Positions 25,457-35,246 are shown, counted from the first letter of the stretch. The stretch: DNA of 55,867 nucleotides from an uncultured Dorea sp. (GCA_910588745.1 CAJURK010000015.1:1-55867); one strand, 5' to 3'. Translations and numbers: made by a program. The notes: a model not told the origin generated them from the letters alone.

Positions 25457-26551
25457 TTATGACCCAGATGTCCGCTTGGATTCGGCCCATTGACTGATTA
25501 GCAGCTTAAGCAGCAGATCTGTTTTCTCTTTGGTTTCCGGATGGAGGGAGTTGAGCTGCTTCAGCATAGCGGGCATGCTGCGCAGTCCCTGGCTCTGGAG
25601 TTCGGATATGGTTGCGGCTCCGGAGGCATCCAGAACCGAGAACATATCGTCAATAAAAATCTGCCGTTCCGAAAGACTCATCTGCTCCAGCCATGTTTTC
25701 ATGGATTCGCTGAAACGCATTGCGGCGGGATCTAAAGAGCTGCTCCGAAGAAAATGGGTTCCTTCCAATTGCCAGCTAAAAGCATTGTGCTGGTAAAATC
25801 CGACGTTGGAACTGCGGATAATGATAGGAGCGGCGTTGTGGTACATCAGCATCCCGAAAATAGAAAATTCCGGGATAAAACGGCGGATCCGCGGCTGTAT
25901 TTTTTTAAAATCGTCGTCTTCGGACAGTTTGTGAAAAAAGCCCGGCCCGTCGTTATTATATATGCCGAGAATACGTCTCTGTACGTCGCCGGAACATTTG
26001 GCGGCGGCATATAAAGCAAGATGTCCGCCTTTGGAGTGTCCGCCCACACGCAGCATGTGCCTGCTGAAACTGCCGGTTTGGGACAGGTATTCTGCAGCCA
26101 TATGCTCCGAGGGTACGTTTCCGATACTCATATTGAAATCTTCCCGCCATCCCACGATCGTATCGTCTGTTCCCCGGAAAGCAATATAGGAAGTTCCGTC
26201 GCCGAGGAAAATCTCGATTGCGGAAAACTGAAGCTCTCGTCCGGCGCTGATTTTATTTGTATAATGCATGAGTTCCGCTTTGCCGAAACGCTTGGATTTT
26301 GCCATTTCTTTCAACAGAAACGGCGCGGAGTGAAGGAAAGGACGGTAATTTTCAATTTCTTCATCCGAATGTTTTCCAAAATAAACCGCGGAGGCTTCCG
26401 CTACAGTAACAGCGCCTAGATGTTCAGGAACGATATCGTCGAAGTCCACATAGGATAAGCAGGATAGAATCAGGTTGTCGATTTCGCAGAAGGGCGATTG
26501 GGTAAATGTCAGGTCGCCTCTCCATTTCAGATAATCCATAATAGTAGCCAT
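25457..26551 (-). CDS. DUF2974 (Mbeg1-like) family alpha/beta hydrolase
   Basis: A 364-residue protein. The nucleophile elbow GGHSKGGHLAL puts the serine at residue 173, preceded by AFRGTDDTIVGWREDFN, which is the usual lipase-like oxyanion region of this family (the FRGTD motif is also seen in class 3 lipases). The first 30 residues and the C-terminal helices are family features of unknown role. Substrate is unknown; lipid or ester hydrolysis is inference. A GGGAGG ribosome site precedes the start. It is downstream of the glgD terminator and is probably transcribed on its own. Confidence 0.8.
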   Translation of the reverse strand: MATIMDYLKWRGDLTFTQSPFCEIDNLILSCLSYVDFDDIVPEHLGAVTVAEASAVYFGKHSDEEIENYRPFLHSAPFLLKEMAKSKRFGKAELMHYTNKISAGRELQFSAIEIFLGDGTSYIAFRGTDDTIVGWREDFNMSIGNVPSEHMAAEYLSQTGSFSRHMLRVGGHSKGGHLALYAAAKCSGDVQRRILGIYNNDGPGFFHKLSEDDDFKKIQPRIRRFIPEFSIFGMLMYHNAAPIIIRSSNVGFYQHNAFSWQLEGTHFLRSSSLDPAAMRFSESMKTWLEQMSLSERQIFIDDMFSVLDASGAATISELQSQGLRSMPAMLKQLNSLHPETKEKTDLLLKLLISQWAESKRTSGS

Positions 26552-26624
26552 GAGATACCTCCCAATGAAACAATATTGTAATAATTATAGTATTAACATG
26601 ACAGACCAGATGTGAATATAATGT

Positions 26625-26674
26625 AAAAACAGCCGCGCCGGCAGACTAAATATCTGCCGGAAGGGCTGTTTTTT
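26625..26674 (-). terminator. Terminator of glgC-glgD
   Basis: Nested arms ACAGCC / GGCTGT and CCGGCAG / CTGCCGG around a nine-base loop; on the minus strand the stem is followed by TTTTT. T-run on the plus side as well. Confidence 0.8.
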
Positions 26675-26736
26675 AACTGCAGCTCCGGTAGAGCTGTTAT
26701 GATTCTTAGGCTCTAGCCTGGAGAATGCCTGGGGAT

Positions 26737-27849
26737 TTACAGGGAGTCTCCCCGCTTTACATATCCTGGATTCTCCGGGGTACCTTTTACTTCTTTCACT
26801 TTCGTAATTCTTGCATGCTTGTCAACAACGATATTCTCGAGAATTGTATCTTCGCCTACAACAACGTCCGGCAGGATGACGCAATTCTTAATAACAGCGC
26901 CTTTCTTAATAACGCAGCCTCGTCCAAGAACAGAATTTTCGATCGTGCCTTCAATCAAACAGCCGTTGGAAACGATAGAAGCTTTTACACTTGCGCCTTC
27001 AAAATACTGAGTTGGACAAGAATCGTTTGTTCTGGTGTAAATCGGCCAGTCGTCGTCAAAAAGAGAATTGGCAGTCTTGTAATCGATCAGATCCAGGTTC
27101 GCGTCGTAGTAACCCTTAAAATCCGTAATGGAAGCAAAGAAGCCGCGATGCGCCACAGCTCTTACATCCATTTCCTGACACGCAAGGTTAACGGCGTCTG
27201 ACAGGGTATACAGGGAAGAGGATTTGTGGGTGTTCTTGATCAGGTCAATGAACAAATCTCTTTTCATTACATAGGTATCCATAAAAATATAACGACTCTT
27301 TTTGTTGCCCCGGTTTGGAACGATACCCGTAACGTCTTTTTGCTTATTCAGTTCGAGGGTCTGGCAGGTAAGGTACTTTTCCTTGGCCTCCTCGGTAGAG
27401 TGATAAAGGAGGGTAATATCTGCGCCGGACTCAATATGCTGAGTTAAAAGCGCATTGAAATCCTGCTTGAATACCATACAGCTTGGCGCGATAATAACAT
27501 ACTCGCTGGAGGAACTTTCGATTACTTCTATATTGTCTATGTAAGCGGAAATATCGTTGCTGTACAGACTTTCCATACCTTCTTCAGCAAAAAGAAGATG
27601 CAGCCTTCCACGTTTGGAATTGATATTGTAATGGCGGCCGGTTCCAAGATGTTCTGCCAGAGACCTTGGCTTTCTGCGCACATATACGTGAATGTTCTCA
27701 ATACCGCTGTTACTGAAATTTGAAATCGGAAAATCAATTACACGGTATCTTCCAAGGAAGGAAATAGCTCCAACCGGGCGGTAAAACTGAAGGCCGCGAA
27801 CATTAATATGATTTCCGGCGAAATTAATAATACCAAGTGCTTTGCTCAT
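26737..27849 (-). CDS. glgD: GlgD, regulatory subunit of ADP-glucose pyrophosphorylase
   Basis: A 370-residue paralogue of GlgC. The nucleotidyltransferase fold and the C-terminal left-handed helix repeats (GCLIEGTIENSVLGRGCVIK) are present. The GGRGSRL pyrophosphate loop of GlgC is replaced by NFAGNHINVRGL, so the protein is expected to be inactive alone and to tune GlgC, as known for Firmicutes GlgC/GlgD. It starts one base after the glgC stop and is followed by a terminator. Role: supply of ADP-glucose for glycogen synthesis; no glycogen synthase gene lies in the window. Confidence 0.93.
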   Translation of the reverse strand: MSKALGIINFAGNHINVRGLQFYRPVGAISFLGRYRVIDFPISNFSNSGIENIHVYVRRKPRSLAEHLGTGRHYNINSKRGRLHLLFAEEGMESLYSNDISAYIDNIEVIESSSSEYVIIAPSCMVFKQDFNALLTQHIESGADITLLYHSTEEAKEKYLTCQTLELNKQKDVTGIVPNRGNKKSRYIFMDTYVMKRDLFIDLIKNTHKSSSLYTLSDAVNLACQEMDVRAVAHRGFFASITDFKGYYDANLDLIDYKTANSLFDDDWPIYTRTNDSCPTQYFEGASVKASIVSNGCLIEGTIENSVLGRGCVIKKGAVIKNCVILPDVVVGEDTILENIVVDKHARITKVKEVKGTPENPGYVKRGDSL

Positions 27850-27850
27850 A

Positions 27851-28990
27851 TTATTCCTCCCCCTTTACACGTTTTGCAACTAATTCAATATTCTCGCTGT
27901 TGGCGTCGCCGACTTTGGCGCCTGCGCCGATCTTAATTCCGTCTGCAACCAAAGCGCGCACAACGGTAGCGCCTTCTTCTACCACGGCGCCCGGCATCAG
28001 GACGGAATCAATGACCTTAGCGCCTGCGGCAACTTTCGCTCCCGTAAACAAAACGGAATTCTTGACCTGTCCGTCAATTACGCAGCCCTGTGTGATAAAC
28101 GCGCGGCTGATTTCCGCGTCTGCGCCGATATACTGGGGAAGAGCGTTGGTATCTTCGGTATAGATCTTCCGGGAAGAATCGCCCAGATCCAAAGCGCTGT
28201 TCTTGTCAAGCAGATCCATATTCGCTTCCCAGAGGGAATCGATGGTTCCGACGTCTTTCCAGTACCCTTTGAACTTATACGCCATCAGTTTACGGTTGTC
28301 GTTAAGCAGCGCAGGGATAATGTCCTTACCGAAATCATGGCTGGATTCGGAATCTTTCATATCTGCAATCAGCATCTTGCGGAGCGGCTTCCAAGTGAAG
28401 ATATAGATGCCCATTGACGCCAGGTTGCTCTTTGGTTGCGGCGGTTTCTCCTCAAATTCTACGATCTGTCCGTCGCCGTCCGTATTCATAATACCGAAAC
28501 GGCTGGCTTCCTTCATCGGAACCTCAATAACGGCAATGGTGGCGTCGGCATTGTTCTCCTTGTGGAACGCCAGCATCTTGTCATAGTTCATCTTATAGAT
28601 GTGGTCGCCGGAGAGAACCAGAAGATATTCCGGGTTAAACGTATCAATGAAATCGATATTCTGCGAAATAGCGTCCGCAGTACCCCTGTAAACATCCAGG
28701 TTGGCGTCTGCCTTCTCGCGGGGCGGAAGTACGTATACCCCGCTGTCCTTTGCGTCAAGACCCCAGCGCCTTCCGGCGGCTACATAGCTGTTCAGGATAA
28801 CAGACTCATATTGAGTCAGGACACCAACCACATCAATACCACTATTTGCGCAGTTACTAATCGGAAAATCTATGATTTTATATTTTCCACCGTATGATAC
28901 AGCCGGTTTTGCGACTTTGTTGGTCAGATCATGCAGCCGGGAACCGCGTCCGCCGGCGAGGATCATTGCTAACATATCATTGTGCTTCAT
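27851..28990 (-). CDS. glgC: Glucose-1-phosphate adenylyltransferase, catalytic subunit
   Basis: A 379-residue enzyme that makes ADP-glucose and pyrophosphate from glucose 1-phosphate and ATP, the committed step of glycogen synthesis. The active loop MILAGGRGSRLHDLT, PAVSYGGKYKIIDFPISNC, and the later SGDHIYKMNY and FEEKP motifs are intact. C-terminal hexapeptide repeats follow from about residue 285. The start at 28990 has GGGAG seven bases upstream; 28 further codons are open but unsupported. It forms an operon with glgD. Confidence 0.95.
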   Translation of the reverse strand: MKHNDMLAMILAGGRGSRLHDLTNKVAKPAVSYGGKYKIIDFPISNCANSGIDVVGVLTQYESVILNSYVAAGRRWGLDAKDSGVYVLPPREKADANLDVYRGTADAISQNIDFIDTFNPEYLLVLSGDHIYKMNYDKMLAFHKENNADATIAVIEVPMKEASRFGIMNTDGDGQIVEFEEKPPQPKSNLASMGIYIFTWKPLRKMLIADMKDSESSHDFGKDIIPALLNDNRKLMAYKFKGYWKDVGTIDSLWEANMDLLDKNSALDLGDSSRKIYTEDTNALPQYIGADAEISRAFITQGCVIDGQVKNSVLFTGAKVAAGAKVIDSVLMPGAVVEEGATVVRALVADGIKIGAGAKVGDANSENIELVAKRVKGEE

Positions 28991-29255
28991 AATAAACTCC
29001 CTTCTAAAATGTGATATGGTTATATTGTACAACTTTTTAAAAAGTTTTTCCATATCTTTGTATAAAAAATCCATGATTTTATATCGAAAAAATCACTTAT
29101 TTTATCTATATGAAAGGATGTCCGGAATATGATAGCCATGCGAAAGGATTTTATTTGACGAACCGCGCATAAATATCAAATATTCCAAGAATTTAGGAAG
29201 CCTTACATAAAAAGGGTTTTCGCTGGAAAAAATTTGTGATAAAATATCACTGGTT

Positions 29256-29306
29256 GCCACACGCTGGAAAATGGCGACGGTCTGGCTATAGCCAGATGCT
29301 TGTGTG
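29256..29306 (+). ncRNA. Candidate structured leader upstream of the chemoreceptor gene
   Basis: Arms CCACAC and GTGTGG close a region that holds a short CGC/GCG hairpin and the palindrome CTGGCTATAGCCAG (29282-29295). The closing stem is followed by ATTTTTATTATTT, so it could act as an attenuator. A perfect GTGATA-AAA-TATCAC repeat lies just upstream. I cannot match it to a known riboswitch class. Confidence 0.4.
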
Positions 29307-29348
29307 GATTTTTATTATTTGGAAACACAGAAAAGGAGAGCAGTAAAA

Positions 29349-31367
29349 ATGAAAGGAAAACAAGCGGACGCCACATCCGAACAAACGATAAGACGGAGCC
29401 TTAACAGGAGGATTTTAAGGAACACAACTCTTAATATTCTGGTATTGGTGGTCATAAGTTGTGTAATTATGGCGCTTTCCATGCAATCGCTGGCGAACAG
29501 CATTCTGTTAGACAGCTTGCAGCCTATGGTACGGCAGTCAGCCAAAACGGTGGAGGCTAATATTCATATGTTAGCGGATCGGATGATGACGATTGCGGGA
29601 GACCCGAGAATGGGAAGCGGAACAGATCAGGAGCCGGCAGATTATGAGCAGATTAGAGAGAGCCGGACGGCTGTTTTAGAAGAGGCTGCCGAAATTTATG
29701 AATTACATACGATTGCTTTGTATAATAAGGAAGGAAAACTTGTTCAGGGCATAGAAAGCGCGCCGGAAAATCTGGACAGCGGTTTCTTTTCACTCCTTAA
29801 GGAGACCGATAACCTGACAACCCATTCGGCTACAGTCTTTCAGGGGGAACTTGGCATTACAATGGGGATGCCGGTGAAAGAAAACGGAGAGACTGCGCTG
29901 TATGTAGTGGGAGTTTATAAATATGACGCGCTCAATGACGTCATCAGTAGTATTAATTTGGGCAAAAACGGAATGGCTTATATGGTTAATCAGAACGGAC
30001 TTGTTACGGGACATCCGGAACAGTCGGTTGTCTTGGAGGAGAAGACGCTGTCAGAAATCAGCGGCGGCAGCGAAGAAGATATGAACCGTGTAACCATCGG
30101 TGAAACAGGAGCAACGGAGTATTCGGTTGACGGTACGCAGATGCTGGCTGCCTTTTCGCCGATCCGGGGAACCCAGTGGGCGCTGGTTATTCAGGTGCCG
30201 AAAGCAGATTACAATCATATTATTAACGGCGCTATGCTGGCGGCGGTGCTTTGTACGCTGGCGGTATTGATCGTGTCTATCTTATTGGTGCTGCGCCTTG
30301 CCCGGTCGATTTCCCGGCCGTTAAAAGGAGTTACAGACCGAATGGTAGCCCTTTCTGACGGAGATCTGCATACGGAGGTGGTTTCCGTACATTCGGGAGA
30401 TGAACTGGAAGTACTGGCGAAAACATTGAATACTACCGTGGAGAGCATCAATCATTACATATCAGATATACAGCAGGTTCTGACGCAGATAGCAGACGGG
30501 AATTTGGGCGTTGAGCCTCAGGTGGATTATAAAGGCGATTTTACTCTGATTAGGGGGAGTTTAAGTTCAATCATTCAGTCTATGAATACAACAATAGCGG
30601 GCTTTCGCTCGGCGGCGGGCAGGCTTGCCGATATGGCTGAGGAGCTGAGCGGGCAGTCCGGCCAGCTTCACGCAGCTTCCCTGGAACAGAACCAGTCTGC
30701 GGAAGCCTTGGTTCTTGAAGTGTCTCATGTAAAAGAGCAATTGGCAAACGTTACAGAAAGCAGCAGTCAGACACGGGCTAAAACAGAAGAAATCACAAGA
30801 CGCATTGAGACGGCTAACACAAAGATGGCAGCTCTTTCCGGCGCGATGGACGATATCAGCAGCCATGCCCGGGAGATAACCAAAATTGCTAAAGCTATTG
30901 AAGATATTGCCTTCCAGACCAGTATTCTGGCGTTGAACGCGTCTGTAGAAGCGGCTCGGGCAGGCAGCGCGGGGAGTGGGTTCGCAGTGGTAGCAGACGA
31001 GGTGCAGCAGCTTGCGGCAAGAAGTTCAGAGGCGGCTCAAAGCGCTACGAGCATGGTGGAGAATACCAGGGCGATTATCAGCACCGGCGTAGAGCTGAAC
31101 GTGGATACAGCCGATTCCCTTAAGGCTATTTCCGATGTTTCAAGCCAGATTAGCGAGATTTCGGATCGGCTGGTAGAAGCGGTTCAGGGACAGGAGAACG
31201 CATTGTCCGTTATGGAAGAACGAATTGGGACTATTTCCGGGATTGCGGATCGGAATCTGCAGAACGCGGAAGGGACGGAGAAGTCCAGCGGGGTATTGGC
31301 GAGAGAAGCTGAGAAGCTCCAGGCTCAGGTGAAAAATTTTGTTTTGAAGGAGGAACATAACAGATGA
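29349..31367 (+). CDS. Methyl-accepting chemotaxis protein, Cache type
   Basis: A 672-residue transmembrane receptor. N-terminal membrane helix (about 25-45), large outer sensor domain of double-Cache size (about 50-290), second membrane helix (about 295-320), HAMP (about 320-375), then the signalling domain whose tip reads AFQTSILALNASVEAARAG and is the CheA/CheW contact. It would sense an outside ligand and steer a chemotaxis kinase. AAGGAG ten bases ahead of ATG 29349 sets the start; a GTG at 29304 is in frame but lies within the structured leader. Its stop overlaps the FMN-binding lipoprotein start (ATGA). No flagellar genes are in the window. Confidence 0.92.
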   Translation: MKGKQADATSEQTIRRSLNRRILRNTTLNILVLVVISCVIMALSMQSLANSILLDSLQPMVRQSAKTVEANIHMLADRMMTIAGDPRMGSGTDQEPADYEQIRESRTAVLEEAAEIYELHTIALYNKEGKLVQGIESAPENLDSGFFSLLKETDNLTTHSATVFQGELGITMGMPVKENGETALYVVGVYKYDALNDVISSINLGKNGMAYMVNQNGLVTGHPEQSVVLEEKTLSEISGGSEEDMNRVTIGETGATEYSVDGTQMLAAFSPIRGTQWALVIQVPKADYNHIINGAMLAAVLCTLAVLIVSILLVLRLARSISRPLKGVTDRMVALSDGDLHTEVVSVHSGDELEVLAKTLNTTVESINHYISDIQQVLTQIADGNLGVEPQVDYKGDFTLIRGSLSSIIQSMNTTIAGFRSAAGRLADMAEELSGQSGQLHAASLEQNQSAEALVLEVSHVKEQLANVTESSSQTRAKTEEITRRIETANTKMAALSGAMDDISSHAREITKIAKAIEDIAFQTSILALNASVEAARAGSAGSGFAVVADEVQQLAARSSEAAQSATSMVENTRAIISTGVELNVDTADSLKAISDVSSQISEISDRLVEAVQGQENALSVMEERIGTISGIADRNLQNAEGTEKSSGVLAREAEKLQAQVKNFVLKEEHNR

Positions 31368-31807
31368 GACGGGTATACGTAAAATTAGCGCTTCTGGCGC
31401 TTCTTGCTATGCTGTTTGCAGGGTGCGGCAAAACAGAGGGACTGCAGGATGGCTACTATACGGCTCAGGCTTCAGAATATAGCCACGGATGGAAAGAATA
31501 TGTTACGATTATGGTTAAGGGGGGCAGCATTGTCTCTGTAGAATATAACGCGGAAAATGCCAGCGGGTTTATTAAGAGCTGGGACAATGCCTATATGCAG
31601 ACGATGCTGCATGTGCAGGGTACTTATCCGAATGAGTATACGCGTTATTATGCCGCCCAGCTTTTGGAGGGGCAGGGGGAAGGAGAGATTGACGCCCTGT
31701 CCGGCGCCACTTCTTCATACGACTCATTTCAGAAGCTGGCGGCAGCCGTGATAGAGCAGGCGCGCAAAGGAGACTCTGAGATTGTATTTGTAGATACGGA
31801 ACATTAA
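31364..31807 (+). CDS. FMN-binding domain lipoprotein
   Basis: A 147-residue exported lipoprotein. The signal peptide ends in the lipobox LFAGC (C21). The mature part is a single FMN-binding domain with the flavinylation-type motif DALSGATSS near residues 105-113, in which a Ser/Thr can carry covalent FMN in related proteins. Start overlaps the end of the chemoreceptor gene, pointing to coupled translation. It may bind flavin or act as a redox partner near the receptor; this link is inference. The flavin transferase ApbE is not encoded in the window. Confidence 0.82.
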   Translation: MRRVYVKLALLALLAMLFAGCGKTEGLQDGYYTAQASEYSHGWKEYVTIMVKGGSIVSVEYNAENASGFIKSWDNAYMQTMLHVQGTYPNEYTRYYAAQLLEGQGEGEIDALSGATSSYDSFQKLAAAVIEQARKGDSEIVFVDTEH

Positions 31808-31936
31808 TATTCCGGTCTTTCATTCGAAGCGCGGATATGCTGTTTATGGACAGACAGAAATTTTAGATCCGATATGTGAGGATGATTGTATAGAATATAA
31901 AGATATATTGGGTATAAAGACATGAGGTGGACTGAT

Positions 31937-33607
31937 ATGAAAAAGAATTATTTAAAAAACGGAGCTGACAGACAGAAGAGCCGGCGTATTGGCCGTAAAG
32001 TGGGGAATATGGTAGCGGTGATGCTGGGAGTGAGCATTGTAGTGGTAGTGGCAATCTGCGTATTGATGTTCTATCGCCTTTCGATGTCTATGATGCAGGA
32101 CGTATGCGTAAGCGGGACAAATGTACTTGCTTATGAATTGAAAAATTATAATGGGCCGGAAGACAAGACAGAGTTGCTGGATGCGCTGAAACAGCAGATG
32201 GGATGTGAATTTACTATCTTTCATGGGGATGAGAGAGCCTATACGACGATACAGCAGAATGGCAAAAGAGCTGTAGGAACCAAACTTTCCGGTGATTTGG
32301 CCGACGTGGTGCTGGAGCGTGGGAAATCATATGTAGGACGGGCGACTATACTGGGAGAGGAACATTTGTGTTCCTACGTGCCTACCAAGGATGCCAGCGG
32401 CAAGACTACGGGTCTGATTTTCGCAGGGATATCCATGTCGGATGTGGCTAAACAGATTAATCTTACAGTGATTTTATCTTGTTTGGCTGGAGTGGCGCTC
32501 ATTATAGTCGGCATCATGATTGCAGGTGTGTATATCCGCAATATTGTTACCAGACCTCTTTTCCGGCTGACTATACTTGCTCAGACTCTGGAGCAGGGGA
32601 ATTTGGGTCTTGGTTTGAGTCAGAACATGCTTGCGGATATTCAGTCAAATGATGAGATTGGTCTTTTGGCGCAAAGTTTTGATAAAACAATCGAACGGTT
32701 GAGAAATTATATTGGAGAGATAACAAATGTGCTGGAATCCATTGCCCGAGGAGATTTGACAGTGCAGGTTACGCAGGAATACGTTGGAGATTTTGCGGCA
32801 ATCCACACGTCGTTGAATGATATTTTCCAGAAGCTTAACGGGACAATGGGGCAGATTGTTACCAGCTCTGATTGTGTTTCCAGCGGCTCGTCTCAGATGT
32901 CTTCCGCCGCTCAGGGACTCAGCCAGGGTTCTGTGGAACAGGCCGGCGCGGTAGAAGGGTTGGAGAAAACAATCCGGGAGGTATCTGGCCGTATCAGGCA
33001 GACCGCAGACCATGCCCGGAAGGCGCAGAAGCAGGCGGGGGAAGTAAGCAGCGATCTGACTGAGAGCAATGAGAAGATGCAGGAAATGATAAAGGCCATG
33101 CAGAAGATCAATGAAAGTTCAAATGAGATCAGTAAAATTATTAAGGCAATCGAGGACATTGCTTTCCAGACAAATATTCTTGCTTTGAACGCGTCGGTAG
33201 AGGCCGCCCGAGCGGGAGAGGCAGGCAAAGGTTTCGCCGTGGTTTCTGATGAGGTTCGGAGTCTGGCAGGTAAGACGGCGGAAGCGTCCAAATCTACGGC
33301 GGCTCTGATAGAACGCTCCATTTCTGCTGTGGAAGAAGGAACGCAGATTGCCGACGCTACAGCAAGACAGTTGGAAGGTACGGTTATAGAAGCGGAAGGA
33401 ATTGTGGGAACCATCAATGGCATTGCTTCCGACGCACGGATGCAGGCGGACGCGGTAGATGAGATTCAGGCGCAGATTGGTCAGATATCCAGCGTCGTGC
33501 AGACTAACTCGGCTACGGCGCAGGAAACGGCGGCTACCAGCGAGGAACTCAGCGACCAGGCGGGTATGCTGAAGCAGCTCGTCCAGTCGTTCCGGCTGCG
33601 GGCGTAG
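31937..33607 (+). CDS. Methyl-accepting chemotaxis protein with single-Cache-type sensor
   Basis: A 556-residue receptor: membrane helix (about 20-45), outer sensor of single-Cache size (about 45-175), second helix (about 180-205), HAMP-like stretch, and a signalling domain with the tip AFQTNILALNASVEAARAG. ATG 31937 is preferred to ATG 31922 because GAGGTGG lies seven bases before it. A sequence CCGATAT at 31869-31875 recalls the -10 of motility sigma factor promoters, although the matching -35 is poor. It follows the first receptor and the flavin lipoprotein and may respond to related signals. Confidence 0.9.
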   Translation: MKKNYLKNGADRQKSRRIGRKVGNMVAVMLGVSIVVVVAICVLMFYRLSMSMMQDVCVSGTNVLAYELKNYNGPEDKTELLDALKQQMGCEFTIFHGDERAYTTIQQNGKRAVGTKLSGDLADVVLERGKSYVGRATILGEEHLCSYVPTKDASGKTTGLIFAGISMSDVAKQINLTVILSCLAGVALIIVGIMIAGVYIRNIVTRPLFRLTILAQTLEQGNLGLGLSQNMLADIQSNDEIGLLAQSFDKTIERLRNYIGEITNVLESIARGDLTVQVTQEYVGDFAAIHTSLNDIFQKLNGTMGQIVTSSDCVSSGSSQMSSAAQGLSQGSVEQAGAVEGLEKTIREVSGRIRQTADHARKAQKQAGEVSSDLTESNEKMQEMIKAMQKINESSNEISKIIKAIEDIAFQTNILALNASVEAARAGEAGKGFAVVSDEVRSLAGKTAEASKSTAALIERSISAVEEGTQIADATARQLEGTVIEAEGIVGTINGIASDARMQADAVDEIQAQIGQISSVVQTNSATAQETAATSEELSDQAGMLKQLVQSFRLRA

Positions 33608-33653
33608 GGATTGTTACTAAGAAAACATTGTGGAATAGAGGGAGTCGTGGAAG

Positions 33654-34922
33654 ATGGCGTGTTTACATGCGGCGAATATATTACTGCCGGCAAAGGGGAC
33701 AAACAGAAAAAAGTGGGCGGTAATCGCCTGCGACCAATTTACCAGCCAGCCGGAGTACTGGGAGAAAGCGGAAGAATATGTAGGCAGCGCGCCGTCGGCG
33801 CTGCGGTTAATCTATCCGGAAGCCTATCTGAACAGTGACGATAAAGATTCGTATCAACGGAGAATTGCCGGAATACGAGAGAATATGGAACAGTATCTTT
33901 CAGAAGGGATTATGACGGAAGAGGTTCATCAGGGATATGTGCTGACAGTAAGAGAGACGGCTGCCGGTATCCGTGTTGGTTTAATTGCCGCGCTTGATTT
34001 GGAGTCATACAACTATACAAATAAAACGCAGAATAAAGTGCGGGCGACGGAGGAGACCGTGCAGGAGAGGATACCGGTTCGGGTAGGGATAAGAAGGAAC
34101 GCATTGGTTGAGAGTCCCCATGTGATGATGCTTTTGGATGATCCGTCCGAGCGTCTGTTGGAGCCTTTGTATCAAAAACGTGAGAAATTCCGAAGGCTGT
34201 ATGATACGGAACTGATGCTTGGCGGAGGGAACGTGTGCGGATATGCAATAGAAGGAATGGATGCAGAAGAATTAACGGAAAGAATTACGGAAATGGAGCG
34301 TGAAAGTCAGGAGATTTTTCTTGCGGTAGGAGACGGTAACCATTCTCTTGCGGCGGCAAAAAACTGCTGGGAAGATCTGAAGGAGAGGCTTTCGGAGAGA
34401 AAGACGGATACGTATCCCGGAAGATATGCCCTTGTGGAAGTTGTGAATCTGCACAGCCCTTCGTTGGAATTTGAGGCGATTCACAGAGTTCTGTACGGCG
34501 GGGAACCGGAAAAGGTTGCGGAAGGATTTTGCAAATATCTTGAGAACCGGGGAATGCGGGCCGCGGAAGAATGGACGGATGAAAGTACGGCTGATATCAT
34601 TCTGGTTCAGGGTACGCGGCGCAAAGGACTGCGGCTGCCGGATGCAGAAGGTCATTTAGCGGTAGAATTGCTGCAGCATTTTCTGGATGCATATTTGAAG
34701 GAGCATGCGGGAATGGAGCTTGATTATGTACATAGTCCGGAAGCGGTGGAGGAACTTACAGGGGAAGGGAAAGCCTGCGGCATGCTGCTGCGTTCCATTG
34801 AGAAGAGTTCGCTGTTTCCCGCAATTCACGCGGGGGGAGTGCTGCCGCGCAAAACATTTTCAATAGGGACGGAATCGCAGAAGCGATATTATATGGAATG
34901 CCGGAGTTTGGTTGAACTGTAA
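33654..34922 (+). CDS. DUF1015 family protein
   Basis: A 422-residue cytoplasmic protein of DUF1015. Recognisable features are the KWAVIACDQFTSQPEYW opening, the central VGDGNHSLAAAK motif (about residue 225) and the C-terminal PRKTFSIGTE. The family is widespread, often near amino-acid or serine metabolism genes, and has no firmly established function that I know. GAGGGAG about nine bases upstream supports the start. It is 46 bases after the chemoreceptor and may be co-transcribed; no functional link is apparent. Confidence 0.85.
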   Translation: MACLHAANILLPAKGTNRKKWAVIACDQFTSQPEYWEKAEEYVGSAPSALRLIYPEAYLNSDDKDSYQRRIAGIRENMEQYLSEGIMTEEVHQGYVLTVRETAAGIRVGLIAALDLESYNYTNKTQNKVRATEETVQERIPVRVGIRRNALVESPHVMMLLDDPSERLLEPLYQKREKFRRLYDTELMLGGGNVCGYAIEGMDAEELTERITEMERESQEIFLAVGDGNHSLAAAKNCWEDLKERLSERKTDTYPGRYALVEVVNLHSPSLEFEAIHRVLYGGEPEKVAEGFCKYLENRGMRAAEEWTDESTADIILVQGTRRKGLRLPDAEGHLAVELLQHFLDAYLKEHAGMELDYVHSPEAVEELTGEGKACGMLLRSIEKSSLFPAIHAGGVLPRKTFSIGTESQKRYYMECRSLVEL

Positions 34923-34962
34923 AACCCATAAAAAGCGCTGTCAATGGAAAGAACCGTAGGTG

Positions 34963-35032
34963 AAATCAGTACCAACGTAGTCTAAGAAGCTTGGGAACGC
35001 CTTTGCTGCTAAGACTACGTAAGCGCTGATTT
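34963..35032. repeat. Imperfect palindrome in the gap before rpmG
   Basis: AAATCAG...ACGTAGTCTAAGAAGC, loop, GCTGCTAAGACTACGT...CTGATTT: inner arms match at 14 of 16 positions. It could end transcription of the DUF1015 gene, although no clear T-run follows. The remainder of 34923-35216 shows nothing I can identify. Confidence 0.5.
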
Positions 35033-35216
35033 TACTTTCGTAAAAAGCGTTTCTGAAATGCCCTGCCTTCTATAAGCTAAGCTTTCCGCAGGGGGCGAGT
35101 CGCGTGTTTCGGTATATTTTGATTGGAAGAAATGCACGTTGACGGTTTAAGTAAATGACATTGGGAGTGGACTGTAACAATGGATTTGTAAAGGTGAAAA
35201 AGAGTGTGAAAAGGAC

Positions 35217-35246
35217 TTGACGCCAGAGCGGATATTATGCTATAGT
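35217..35246 (+). promoter_or_regulatory. Promoter of rpmG-secE-nusG
   Basis: TTGACG (35217-35222), 18 bases, TATAGT (35241-35246). Downstream, GGTAGC-CTCGCAA-GCTACC forms a small hairpin in the leader. Confidence 0.7.

Noticed and set aside
29256..29306. GEMM-I cyclic-di-GMP riboswitch
   Set aside because: Context fits, but the conserved core (GGGCAAACC and GGGACGCAAAGC) is absent; kept only as an unassigned structured leader.
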